NCBI GenBank assembly: GCA_963663525.2
Contig: CAXXHC010000001.1
Location: forward strand, 434,001-498,000
DNA length: 64,000 bases
Reading direction: 5' to 3'
Origin: G963663525 sp963663525
GTDB lineage: Bacteria; Myxococcota_A; SURF-8; G963663525
Part shown: positions 43,406 to 53,200 of the stretch, piece by piece
Layout: every line of letters begins with the position of its first letter
Position numbering within the stretch: position 1 is the stretch's first letter
The notes under the pieces: generated by a model
Told to the model about the DNA's origin: nothing
The model's database searches: none
The model's input: the letters and a program-made list of their open reading frames with translations, nothing else
Program-made: the position numbers and the translations under genes

Positions 43406-46400
43406 GGATTTCGCGGACGGCACCGACGACGTGCTGGACGAGACCGCGGTGGACGCTTTTGTCGCGAACAACGGCTACCTGACCTCGGTGGACTGGATGG
43501 AAGTCACCGGAATCCCTGAGGATTTCGCGGACGGCGTGGACGCCGACACCCTGGCGGGCCTGGCCTGCGATTACGACCAGGTAGCGATGTGGGACGGCGA
43601 GGGCTGGAGTTGCGCCTACGATTACGACTCGCTGGCGGACATCGAGTGCGGGACCGGTCAGTTGATCGCGTTCAACGGCGAGGGCTGGGACTGCATCGAC
43701 GATGCGGATACGAAATACGGCGTGGCGGCGGGCCAGGGTCTGGTGCTGACGGAGAACGCGTTCGCGCTGCGCCCGGACTGCCAGTCCGGCGAAGTGCTGG
43801 CCTGGGATCCGGACGCGCTGGGGACGGGGATCGGCGGCTGGGTCTGTCGCCCCGGGTTGCCGAACGACTGCTCGGACGGCCAGATCGCCCAATACACCTC
43901 GGACGGCTTCTGGGTCTGCGTGACGGACGCGACGCTTTCGGAGTCGGAAGTGGACGCGTTTGTGGCGAACAACGGCTACCTGACGAGTGTGGACTGGATG
44001 GAAGTCACGGGAATCCCTGAGGATTTCGCGGACGGCACCGACAACGTGCTGGACGAGACCGCGGTGGACGCCTTTGTCGCGAACAACGGCTACCTGACTT
44101 CGGTGGACTGGACGGAAGTCACCGGAATCCCTGAGGATTTCGCGGACGGCACCGACAACGTGCTGGACGAGACCGCCGTGGACGCCTACGTGGCGAACAA
44201 CGGCTACCTGACCTCGGTGGACTGGATGGAAGTCACCGGAATCCCTGAGGATTTCTCGGACGGCACCGACGACGTGCTGGACGAGACCGCGGTGGACGCT
44301 TTTGTCGCGAACAACGGCTACCTGACCTCGGTGGACTGGATGGAAGTCACCGGAATCCCTGAGGATTTCGCGGATGGCACCGACAACGTGCTGGACGAGA
44401 CCGCGGTGGACGCCTACGTGGCGAACAACGGCTACCTGACCTCGGTGGACTGGATGGAAGTCACCGGAATCCCTGAGGATTTCTCGGACGGCGTGGACGC
44501 CGACACCCTGGCTTCTGTCTCATGCAGTGTCAATCAGGTTGTTAAATATGATGGAGATGGTGGATGGTACTGTGACAACGACAACGATACCGACACCACC
44601 TATTCCGGTACGGATTTCGCGCTAAGCGATCAGACTTGTTCCGGAGCCATGTATGTATCTGGATTTAGGACCGATGGTTCGGTGATTTGCACCAGACCGA
44701 CGCAAACGTCCGATGCTTCGGAAATTACTTCCGGTGTGTTCGATTCGGCGAGGTTGTATACGCAGACCATCATCGTTCGACCCGACGTGGATGCCCTAAG
44801 CAGCGGGATGGCGCTTTACAATGCGGTTGACGGAATTTCCGGAACGAGTTCGGACAATCGCATTCTGGTGAAAATCGAACCGGGCGTGTACGATCTCGGG
44901 ACGGATCTATATTTGTACATGGACGATCCTTTCGTGGATCTCCAGGGCTCCGGGCGCGGGATGACCTTAATCAAGGGTTCCGGAACTTCTGTTGCACCGA
45001 TTTCCATTGCGGCGGAACCCGTCGAAGTGCGGGATCTTACCGTCATCTCGGAAAGTTCGGGAGGAAACAACGTCGCACTTGCGATTCAGGGTGTTTCGAC
45101 CAAGGTGAGTCGCGTGGAAGCGGTGATCGATCTTACCGGCGCTTCCTTCTCGGACAACGTCATCATGGTTTCCCAGACTTCCGTGATGGGAAAAACGGTT
45201 GCTCTTCATGATGTGAACGTGAAAAGCAACAGCAACGGCTATGCAACCTCTACGACCGGTATTGCTTTTACCAATAGCGGATCGTTTTCCGGAAATACGC
45301 TGGCCGTTTCCGATTCTCTCCTCGTAATCAACGGTTCGAACGTCACAAGTGCGACCGGTATTTCAGTGACCGGGGACATCGGCGCGGCGGAAGAAGATGC
45401 CCCGACGTTGAACCTCAACAGTGTGACCATCGATGTCAATATTCCTTCTTCCACCGTATGTACGGCCTTCGGTTTGCAAACCTACGCCGGGCGCACGGTG
45501 GTGGATGGCGCGGATATTTCCATCGATCTTCCGACGACTTCCGGCTTTTCCGCGACCGCTATTTCGGAGCAAAGCAGTTCGCCGCAGGTGAAAAACCTCG
45601 TGGCGCGACTGAGCGCGTTCAATGCCGTCGGCGTGTATCGCACCGACGGTCTCGCCACGGTTCTTCCGCATACCTACGACGGCTTGACGATTTACGCCGT
45701 CGGCGCGAACACGGCCACCGGTTTGAATTTTAACAATGATACCCAAAAGTCCGTGACCGTGCTCAATTCGGTTCTCGAAGTCACCGCTCCCGCCCAATCG
45801 ACCGGCATTGCTGTAACCGCCAACACCGAGGCGGTCAACATCGGCAATACCTATATTACGTCCTACGGCGCAACGTCGATGAGCGTGGGTGTCGCCGTAA
45901 CGGGTGCGGCTATGGACGGCATCGTGCGGATGGACAACTCCACCATCGATTCGGAAGCCGAGGTGGTCACTGTGGCGGCGGGTGCGACGTTCAATGGCGG
46001 ATCGGTCAAATTCAACGGCATGGAGCCGTCCATTATCGGGACATATACTTGTATGTATTGTTACAACGTCGGCGAAGGCGGCGGCGCAGTGGTAGCACCG
46101 ACCGAGTGGTCGGAAATCGCCAACAAACCCGCCGGTTTCGACGACGACACCGACGACGATACGTTGGGTGGTTTGAGCTGCACAATGGGGCAGGTGGCCG
46201 TTTGGGACAGCGGTTGGATGTGTGCCGACCAAACCACTTACACGCAGGGCAACGGCATCGATATCAGCACCGGCATTATTTCGGTGGATGCCGGTTTGGG
46301 ACTTGAATTCAATACCAATTCTTTGGAACTCAAGCTTGGTGAAGGCCTGGAATTCGACGGCACCAATGCGGTGAGACCCTCGATCGGCGATGGCCTGATG

Positions 46401-49400
46401 GTGGATGCCTCTGGTATCGCCGTATCGCCTGGCGACGGTTTGACCTTCGATACCGGGAATCTTACATTGGATTTGGGTGATGGACTCATCATGACCGACG
46501 GTGTAGTGCATACCGCCTTGGGCAACGGCCTTGCATTCAACGGCATGTGGATTGAAACGGCTTTGGGTGACGGCCTGACATGGGATATAGATTACAACAT
46601 CACGCTGGATATCGGTGAGGGCCTTGACAAGAGCAGCGGATATCTCGTCACGACACTCGGCGACGATATCGATAGCAGCGAAATCCAGGATGGCACGATC
46701 ACCTTTGCGGATCTTGCCGACAACTCCTGTGCTACCGGCGATGCGATGGTGTACGATGGCGGAGCCTGGAGTTGCTCGGCGTCCAACCTGCACAGCCATT
46801 CGGCCAGCGAGATCACCAGCGGTGTTTTGGACACGGCGCGGATGTATGTGCAAACCATCGTCGTGCGTCCGGGTGCGACCGAAACCGACAGCGGCGACAA
46901 CCTGCGCGACGCGCTGGCTTCCATCACCGACAACGGCGACACCAAGCCTTACCTCGTGAAAATCGAGCCGGGTATCTACGATCTCGGGAACTCCTTGCTG
47001 GGTGCCAAACCGTATGTGGATCTCCAGGGTTCCGGGCGCAACGCCACGGTGGTCAAAGGTGCGGCAGTCGACAGCGGAATCATCAACGTGACGGATGGAC
47101 CGGTGCAGATTCGCGACATGACGATTATGCACAATGCAGCCGTAAGCGGAGACTTCTACGGGATCCTGATCGCGGACGCCAGCGTGCAGATCGAAAACGT
47201 TAACGTCGTACTCGGTTCCAACGTTACCACCACGGAAGCCTATGCGATTTACGTGTCGCATAGCGCGGCCAGCGATCGTATCGTGGACGTTCACCACGTC
47301 AGTATCGAATGGGATGATACGGGATCTCCCAGCCTCACCAGTTTGGCCGGCATTTTCCATGATGTCAGTACGGCGGACGGTTCGGTGTACAACCACCGGC
47401 TGCGCGTGAGCGACACGCGGATTTCTCTCCCTGCTCAAAATGCGGATAGCATCGCCGGTATCGGTGCGGGCGATGCAACGCTTCTTACCGAATCGGACGA
47501 GCAGTCCGAGATCGACCTTTCGGACGTGACCATCACCATCGATGCCGCCTCCAGTTCGTTGACGGGGATGCTGGTCGGCATTACCTCCAACAATGTGAAG
47601 CTCTTCGCCGACAACGTGCGTATCGACGTGTTGTCGGGGGCGCACCTGGGAGTCTTTGGCGTGTACAGTATGGAATCGTATCTGAACTTGAGAGGCATGA
47701 ACCTCTTCCTCGACGGCGTACAGGCCAGCACGAGCGAGGCCGTGGGTATTGGGGCGGACAGCCAACTCGGTACGATGTTCAGCGCCGTGTCGGATTCGAC
47801 GATCACGGTCCAGAACTACGAATTCGGCGCAGGCGTTGCGGCTATGGATTCGGCAACGATATGGAAAAACCTGACGCTCGTAGCCCTGTCGAATACGGTC
47901 ATGAGTATTGGTTTCATGGGGGGTAACGGGGAAAGTCTGAGCGATTCGACGGTCGCGGTCATGTCCGATGCCATGGCTTATGCCGTATCGGTCCAGGGTT
48001 CCAACACGATGGTGGAGAGATGCCACCTCGAAGCCCTCGGTGTAGACGAGGACAGTTCCCGGACGGTGGATGTAGACAGCGGGAGCACTTTCTTCGGCTT
48101 TTCGCTGCTTCTCGTAGGCGGTGCGAATTCGGTGCATAATTTAGGCACGTATTCCTGCATGAACTGTTCCGATCCGGAAGGTAACGACATCAGCGTCACG
48201 CCGAAAGCCCGTATTCTCACCGTCACCGGTGGCGACGCGGACCTCAACAACGGCAAAAAGCTGATCTCCGCCCTGGATTCGATTACCGACAACAGCGCGA
48301 CGAATCCTTACGTCATCAAGGTCGAACCGGGTATTTACGACCTGGACGGCACGTGGCTGACCATGAAAAACTACGTGAATATTATAGGTTCAGGCGATAC
48401 TGTGACCGAAATCAAGACCTCGGTCGAGGGTACGAACACGAGCGGTGCGGTGCTGATGGCGACGAACAGTATCCTCAAAGACCTGAAAGTCACCAACGAC
48501 GTACCGGGAGCCTCCCAGTTCGTGATCGGCGTCAACGGTGCCTGCAACCTGGATCTTCTCGAATCCGTAACGGTCAAGATTTCTTCCGCTTCTTCCACGG
48601 CGACGGCTTCGTTGATCGGCGTGTACGAAACCTGCTCCGGCAACGCCAACCGGACGACGTTCGACAAGCTGAACGTCAACATCGCCAACAGCGGAAGCGC
48701 CTTGATCGCGACCGGAGTGTATGCGTTTACCGGAACCGGGACGTACAACAATATCCTGAGCGTCGAAGATTTCACCGTCAATTTCGAGGGAAGCGCGATC
48801 GAGGTCAACGGCATGTTCTTCAACGACAGCGCCAATACCGCCGTCGATGACGACGAAGATCTGAAAGTGGCGTTGAAGAACGGCAGCATCACCTTGACCA
48901 ACAACCTTGCGGAAAGCGACACCAACGGTCTGACGGTCAACGGATCGTTCCTGGACCTCGACGACGTGGACATCGTGACGAAGACCGCTTCCAGCATGTC
49001 GGGTCAGAAGGGTCTGAATTGCAATGATATGGGAACGAAAATCGACAGCCGCCACGAAATCAATGACCTGAAGATCACGATGATGGGAACGGGCAGTACG
49101 GTAGTAGGGGTAACCTTCTTCGGTAACACCGACGTGGGCGCCGTAGTCAACAACCTGAAACTGAAGATCGATGCCTCCACGATGATCAGTCAAGGCATGT
49201 ACGTGGAACTTATGGATACAATCACCGTTCGCAATTCGGAAATCATGGTTGCTGGTGACAGCGGTTCGAACATGGGGGTTTTCGCGACCAATGCGACAGT
49301 ATTGATGATGGGCAGCATGGTTGCATCTCCCGAAATTGCGCTCTACAGTTCCGTGTTGCAGGGAGCCGGACTCTTCCGGTTGGTCAACACGTCCATTTCC

Positions 49401-49514
49401 GGTGTCGCAACCGAAGAGCAACTCAGTAGCATGAGCTGCCTGAATTCGAACGATCTGGGTTCCTTCAACGAGTTGCCTTCCAACTGTGCGGCCATGCTTG
49501 TGGGTCTCCCGTAA
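42648..49514 (+). CDS. Giant repeat protein, fragment 6 (C-terminal half)
   Basis: 2,288 codons to the genuine stop. It begins inside the repeats (about eleven 38-residue units and the ninth long module) and then leaves them at 44,510. The unique part has three related beta-helix modules. Each opens with a pectin-lyase-fold-like signature, such as ILVKIEPGVYDLG then VDLQGSGRGMTLIKG (44.87 kb), YLVKIEPGIYDLG (46.95 kb) and YVIKVEPGIYDLDG (48.31 kb). Between the first and second lies a block of nine or so GDGL/GEGL repeats. Each beta-helix ends with a short Cys pair (YTCMYCYN, YSCMNCSD, SMSCLNS). No sortase, MYXO-CTERM or PEP-CTERM signal is seen at the C-terminus. Binding of a surface or polysaccharide is a guess. 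Confidence 0.8.
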   Translation: MTDATLAYVADATLSESEVDAYVANNGYLTSVDWTEVTGIPTDFSDGDDNTQLSESEVDAFVANNGYLTSVDWTEVTGIPTDFSDGTDDVLDETAVDAYVANNGYLTSVDWTEVTGIPTDFADGTDDVLDESAVDAFVANNGYALDTAVTGLEAALNDGSSSTSPVGWGDLVDVPVGLSDGDDNTQLSESEVDAFVANNGYLTSVDWTEVTGIPTDFADGTDNVLDESAVDAYVANNGYLTSVDWMEVTGIPEDFADGTDDVLDETAVDAFVANNGYLTSVDWMEVTGIPEDFADGVDADTLAGLACDYDQVAMWDGEGWSCAYDYDSLADIECGTGQLIAFNGEGWDCIDDADTKYGVAAGQGLVLTENAFALRPDCQSGEVLAWDPDALGTGIGGWVCRPGLPNDCSDGQIAQYTSDGFWVCVTDATLSESEVDAFVANNGYLTSVDWMEVTGIPEDFADGTDNVLDETAVDAFVANNGYLTSVDWTEVTGIPEDFADGTDNVLDETAVDAYVANNGYLTSVDWMEVTGIPEDFSDGTDDVLDETAVDAFVANNGYLTSVDWMEVTGIPEDFADGTDNVLDETAVDAYVANNGYLTSVDWMEVTGIPEDFSDGVDADTLASVSCSVNQVVKYDGDGGWYCDNDNDTDTTYSGTDFALSDQTCSGAMYVSGFRTDGSVICTRPTQTSDASEITSGVFDSARLYTQTIIVRPDVDALSSGMALYNAVDGISGTSSDNRILVKIEPGVYDLGTDLYLYMDDPFVDLQGSGRGMTLIKGSGTSVAPISIAAEPVEVRDLTVISESSGGNNVALAIQGVSTKVSRVEAVIDLTGASFSDNVIMVSQTSVMGKTVALHDVNVKSNSNGYATSTTGIAFTNSGSFSGNTLAVSDSLLVINGSNVTSATGISVTGDIGAAEEDAPTLNLNSVTIDVNIPSSTVCTAFGLQTYAGRTVVDGADISIDLPTTSGFSATAISEQSSSPQVKNLVARLSAFNAVGVYRTDGLATVLPHTYDGLTIYAVGANTATGLNFNNDTQKSVTVLNSVLEVTAPAQSTGIAVTANTEAVNIGNTYITSYGATSMSVGVAVTGAAMDGIVRMDNSTIDSEAEVVTVAAGATFNGGSVKFNGMEPSIIGTYTCMYCYNVGEGGGAVVAPTEWSEIANKPAGFDDDTDDDTLGGLSCTMGQVAVWDSGWMCADQTTYTQGNGIDISTGIISVDAGLGLEFNTNSLELKLGEGLEFDGTNAVRPSIGDGLMVDASGIAVSPGDGLTFDTGNLTLDLGDGLIMTDGVVHTALGNGLAFNGMWIETALGDGLTWDIDYNITLDIGEGLDKSSGYLVTTLGDDIDSSEIQDGTITFADLADNSCATGDAMVYDGGAWSCSASNLHSHSASEITSGVLDTARMYVQTIVVRPGATETDSGDNLRDALASITDNGDTKPYLVKIEPGIYDLGNSLLGAKPYVDLQGSGRNATVVKGAAVDSGIINVTDGPVQIRDMTIMHNAAVSGDFYGILIADASVQIENVNVVLGSNVTTTEAYAIYVSHSAASDRIVDVHHVSIEWDDTGSPSLTSLAGIFHDVSTADGSVYNHRLRVSDTRISLPAQNADSIAGIGAGDATLLTESDEQSEIDLSDVTITIDAASSSLTGMLVGITSNNVKLFADNVRIDVLSGAHLGVFGVYSMESYLNLRGMNLFLDGVQASTSEAVGIGADSQLGTMFSAVSDSTITVQNYEFGAGVAAMDSATIWKNLTLVALSNTVMSIGFMGGNGESLSDSTVAVMSDAMAYAVSVQGSNTMVERCHLEALGVDEDSSRTVDVDSGSTFFGFSLLLVGGANSVHNLGTYSCMNCSDPEGNDISVTPKARILTVTGGDADLNNGKKLISALDSITDNSATNPYVIKVEPGIYDLDGTWLTMKNYVNIIGSGDTVTEIKTSVEGTNTSGAVLMATNSILKDLKVTNDVPGASQFVIGVNGACNLDLLESVTVKISSASSTATASLIGVYETCSGNANRTTFDKLNVNIANSGSALIATGVYAFTGTGTYNNILSVEDFTVNFEGSAIEVNGMFFNDSANTAVDDDEDLKVALKNGSITLTNNLAESDTNGLTVNGSFLDLDDVDIVTKTASSMSGQKGLNCNDMGTKIDSRHEINDLKITMMGTGSTVVGVTFFGNTDVGAVVNNLKLKIDASTMISQGMYVELMDTITVRNSEIMVAGDSGSNMGVFATNATVLMMGSMVASPEIALYSSVLQGAGLFRLVNTSISGVATEEQLSSMSCLNSNDLGSFNELPSNCAAMLVGLP

Positions 49515-49534
49515 ATACAGTGCTTCCAATAACT

Positions 49535-49566
49535 CCTCCCTCGTGAACACGAGGGAGGTTTTTTTT
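49535..49566 (+). terminator. Intrinsic terminator of the giant gene
   Basis: Perfect 11 bp stem CCTCCCTCGTG/CACGAGGGAGG (49535-49545 and 49548-49558) with a minimal loop, then eight T residues (49559-49566). It starts 20 bases after the stop. This supports 49,514 as the true end of one long transcription unit. Confidence 0.93.
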
Positions 49567-50142
49567 ATGTGGAAAGTACGTCCCGGAAGATGCATGAAGT
49601 TTTCCATAACGCTGTGTACGTGGGGATTTCGAAGCTCGTGTAGGCCGTGCCAATTTCTTGCCCGACAATGCCAAGGTGTCAGGCCAAAAATCAACCCGAC
49701 CGCGTACAACCTATAGAATTTATCAACCCGGCGATCATGAATCAGGGCCATTCCATGTCACCCCCCCCAGAAGGTGGGAGTCCAGGTGCTTGAAAATACA
49801 CAAGAATCCCGTCCATGCGGGAGTGACGATCTGACTGGGTCGCTATGGTATTGTTGCCGGGTTGATACGATCTTTTTTCGATTTGTGTCGAATAGATGCG
49901 GTTATGATTTGATTTTAACGATAGAGAACCCTGGAAACAAAGTGTGGCGCGGGCTGCGAGACGTGAAACGTCCGCTTGCCCGTGAACCAACGGTTCGTCC
50001 ATGCCACACATGACGAGATGATTGCTGAAATCAAGTAAGAACCGCAATAGATCGATGAAGACAAATTGGTGCCAGTGGAGCGTTCATGAGGAGTGATCGG
50101 CTATCCCTTCGGAATGAAAGAAGATTTTTCGTTTTCTGCACG
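49567..50142. other. Noncoding spacer with a dRS3-like small repeat
   Basis: Spacer between two converging transcription units. It contains AATCCC-N8-GGGAGT at 49805-49822 followed by GAC, with a CCCG/CGGG inner stem. It resembles the small dispersed repeats (for example dRS3 of Neisseria, ATTCCC-N8-GGGAAT) found between genes in many genomes. Nearby are a C8 run (49,761-49,768) and a short AGGTGGGAGTCC stretch. Short open frames here lack start signals and are not called. Confidence 0.4.
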
Positions 50143-50175
50143 AAAAACCCCCGCCTGGGTCATATCAGGCGGGGG
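50143..50175 (-). terminator. Intrinsic terminator of the minus-strand lipoprotein operon
   Basis: 10 bp G+C stem CCCCCGCCTG/CAGGCGGGGG (50148-50157 and 50166-50175), eight-base loop. On the minus strand it is followed by TTTTT (complement of 50143-50147). It begins 26 bases after the stop of the lipoprotein gene. Confidence 0.9.
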
Positions 50176-50201
50176 AAGAAAGCAAGATAAACAGTGCGAC
50201 G

Positions 50202-53200
50202 TCAGTCGCAACTGGGTGGAGTGTCGAAGCGACCGTTGGTCCGGGTGATCGAGCAACTGTAGGTGTCGTCCGTGTTGTAGAGGATCGCGTTGTTGCCTGT
50301 GGCTGAGTACGTCGCATACGGTGCATCGTTGATGTAGAAGAAGAAGGTCAGATGCGCCGAAAGCGGCTCGCAGAAGGTTTCCAGGTGGCAGATCGTGCAG
50401 TCCTCGCAGCAGGAATTGATGATTCCGGCGATGCCGCAGAAACTAAGAATGCACCAGAAGCTGTTTTTACAGCCGCAGCCGCAGTCGTTGTGACGTTCCT
50501 CGCACACGTTTTCCTGGTGGCAGGTCTCCGAAGCCTCTTCGTAATGGGCGTATGCCTTGTATGTGCCGTTGCCGGGAAAGTCCAGTTCGGGATCGAGGTC
50601 GGGGTTGTTCTCCAGTCGGGGGTGCACCACGATTTCCGGACCGTTCATTTCGCTGGCCTGCATGAATTCCGGACGCCCGTACCCGGTCCATGGCGGCTGC
50701 GGGTTTTCCTCGCGACAATCGCTGATATCGTTGGGACGCCCGTTTGGCTTGATCCAGTGCAGGTTGACGTCACCGCCGTTGTTCCAGACGAGTTCGACGC
50801 GGATGCTGTCGTTGTAAATCACCGAAACGCTTAAATCCTCGCGGGCGGAAATCAGGCCGTCTTCGTCCACGACTTCCAGACTGACGACGTAGTGGCCGCC
50901 CTGGTAGAAACGCTGCTCGAAACGACTTGCCGTGGAAATGTTGACCGCTTCGGCGGGCAACTGGCCTTCCTCGCGCAAATACCAGCGATATTGGAGGAAT
51001 GCGTCGTCGGGATGGTCGGGATCCTGGGAGTAAAGGCCGTCCAGACAGACGGTTTCCCCGGCGTAGATTTCGATGCTGGAATATCCTTCGTATCCCGGAT
51101 TGCAGATGCGCGGAATCGCCACCGGACCCTGCAAGGCGTTGACGATCAACGTGGAATCCGCCGTGCGTTCCGAAGGTTCGCCCCAGCGGTCGTACACGGT
51201 TAGGTAAATTTCATATACGCCTGGATAGAGAAATTCGGCGGTAATCTGCGTGTCGCCTCCATCGTCGCCGTCCAGCGCGCCGCCCCAGATGATCTGGTCG
51301 GCCTGCGGGGACGACCAGGTGCGGCTGTCGATCCAGTCTTCGATGGCCGAGCCGGAATCCGGGTCGTAGGAGTCGGAACTGTCCAGCGTGATTTCCTGGT
51401 TCACACCCACGATATACGTGATTTCACGGGTGCCGACGCGCCCGGAGGGACGTCCCGGAGGCGATTTTACGAGCGCCACCGGCAGGTTGTTGCCCTTGCC
51501 GTTGCCTTGGATTTTCACGCGGTATTCGGGATAATCGGCACCCGGCGGGGGCTGTTCCTCGTCGGGAACGTCGTCCAGCGTGCGGGCCGCGCCACGGTCG
51601 TTGTGGCGGATGATGACCGATCCGCGCGCCGTGCCGTCGGATGTGGGCGCGTACTTGATCGACACCACGATCTGCTGTGGCACCGAACCGGAATTGACCT
51701 CGTTGAGCAGGAACGGGGTCGTAACCTGCGCCGAGACTTCTGCCGAAGGCTGGTACACATCGTCGAGCACAAATCCTTCGGGGAAGTCGATCATCGTGAT
51801 TTTCAGGTCGGGCGAGGCGTCGTCATCAAGCTTTATGCTCTCGATGGTCAACGGCCCGATGCCGGTGTTTTCGATGGTGAAGGTTTTCGTTTCGCTCTGC
51901 GGAGGATCGAAAGAGACGGTTTCGAAGGTCAGTTCTCCGTCTTGCGGGGTAATGGAAAGTTCCGGGTCGATGGCATTGCCGTAGAGCATCAACTCGATGG
52001 GACGCATCGGTTCCAGGCCCGATGGCATCGCCGGACAGCCGGTGGAGGAGCCGAGATCCTCGTTGACCGCGCTGGAGCAGAGCACGACCTTGCCTTCGTA
52101 GTCGGCGGTGAAGACGTTCGGGTCCGGGTTCATCTGGATCGGCAGGAAGCACAGCTCGAAGCTGAATTTGTCGTCGGGGGCGATGTCTACCGGCAGGTCG
52201 CGTTCGATTTCGCCGGAGATGGTAAATGCCTGATCCTGCACGAAATGTTCGCCACCCGATACGTTGACTTTGTGGTAGGCGCGGATCGCCCCGATGGTCA
52301 GTTTTTCCGAGCCGGTGGATACCACGTCGAACCGTTTGCAAACCTTGAAATCATCCAGATATTCGTCTTCAAGGTCGGAATCGGGCGCCTGGGCGTTTTC
52401 GAATTCTACCGACGAGGGGCAGTCGTAGGAGCAACCCGCCGGACGGACATCGGCCAAAGGTGCGATTTTGGTGCCGTAAAGGTGAATCGTCGTGGCGTCT
52501 CCGGCCACGTCCATCGGTTCGACGGTGAACGTGACCACTTCCTGAATCGGACCGGCCAGAATCTCCTGGGTCAATTCGTCCAGCGAGGGCATGGGGCGGT
52601 AGCCGATCCAGTATTCCGAGCACTTTCCGGGATCGATCGTCCACGAGTCGCCGAAATCATCGATCGACGAGAAGCTGTAAATCAACTCGCCCTGACTGTT
52701 GGTGCCTTCGAAGCGGACGTCCACGATATCGAGGTGCGACCGACCCGAATTGCAGATATTGACGTAGCGCTCGGAAGTCTGGCAGATTTCCTCGCCGCTC
52801 TCCTCTTCGAGGTCGTTCATGGCGTCCGTACAGACCCGCACCGAGCCGAAATCGAGCACTTCCGGGTAAATCGCCGCCGAGGCCACGATGCCGGTGCAAA
52901 GAATGTTTTTCTGGTTCAGACCGCCACCGACCGAGTTGGAAACGATTTGCAGTTCGTTGGCGTAGGGTTCTTCGCCAACGGGGGTGCAGGACAGGTCGAT
53001 TTCGACGAATTTGCCCGGTTGAATCACCAGCGGCGTTTCGTCGAGGAAGCCATCTCGCGGTTCGATGTCCAGTTCCTTCAGGTCGATTTCGATCACGTGG
53101 TCATAGGGATCGGTCATGACGATGGCGTCGATTTCCAGCGGCGCGCCGCCGCGATTGTACAGGGAAACCGGCATCACTTTTTCGTTGCCTTTCAACACCT

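Larger units (their letters stand above)
34203..44510 (+). repeat. Nested tandem repeats: 114 bp unit, about 1,017 bp and 2.04 kb higher-order units
   Basis: The basic unit is 114 bp (38 residues), for example from 34,203 to 34,316. It is present more than 40 times with at most a few codon choices per position. A 138-residue module with eight cysteines occurs nine times, its GEGWDCIDDADTKYG segment starting near 34.85, 36.05, 37.06, 38.08, 39.38, 40.40, 41.41, 42.42 and 43.69 kb. Adjacent modules repeat at 1,017 bp. Around 38.81, 40.85 and 42.89 kb a larger period of about 2.04 kb is nearly exact. The array is open on both strands because of its codon bias. Confidence 0.92.
33162..49514 (+). 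other. Giant repeat surface protein gene, whole extent (interrupted reading frame)
   Basis: Read through its lesions this is one gene of about 5,450 codons. It starts at ATG 33162 with GGAG eight bases upstream and ends before a strong terminator. Order: signal peptide (cleavage after WAWA); an N-terminal domain common in bacterial and phage fibre-like proteins (RLQAYLTDDFGNPLSG to RQKITAVPYSTRA). Then a repeat region of about 10.3 kb (34.2-44.5 kb) with 38-residue units containing VDWxEVTGIP and nine Cys-bearing modules. Next a beta-helix module (about 44.76-46.0 kb), a GDGL repeat block (46.25-46.68 kb) and two more beta-helix modules (46.86-48.1 and 48.2-49.5 kb). The composition is strongly acidic, with Asp and Gly dominant. 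An extended, possibly trimeric surface fibre is inferred. Frame changes occur near 36549, 40822, 41207-41245, 42168-42180 and 42632-42670. Confidence 0.75.

Noticed and set aside
36493..43900. Long minus-strand open frames (up to about 1,450 codons, Arg/His/Val-rich) across the repeat array.
   Set aside because: They mirror the plus-strand repeats and arise because the strongly biased codons leave no stops on the complementary strand. They have no start signals and the protein composition is implausible.
34203..44510. CRISPR array suggested by regular direct repeats.
   Set aside because: The repeat is a multiple of three, codes for protein throughout, and has no unique spacers or cas genes.
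33162..49514. Interpretation of the six reading-frame pieces as six separate genes or as programmed frameshifting.
   Set aside because: Pieces two to six lack ribosome-binding sites, each junction falls inside a repeat unit with jumbled bases, and no slippery heptamer with a downstream structure recurs at the junctions.
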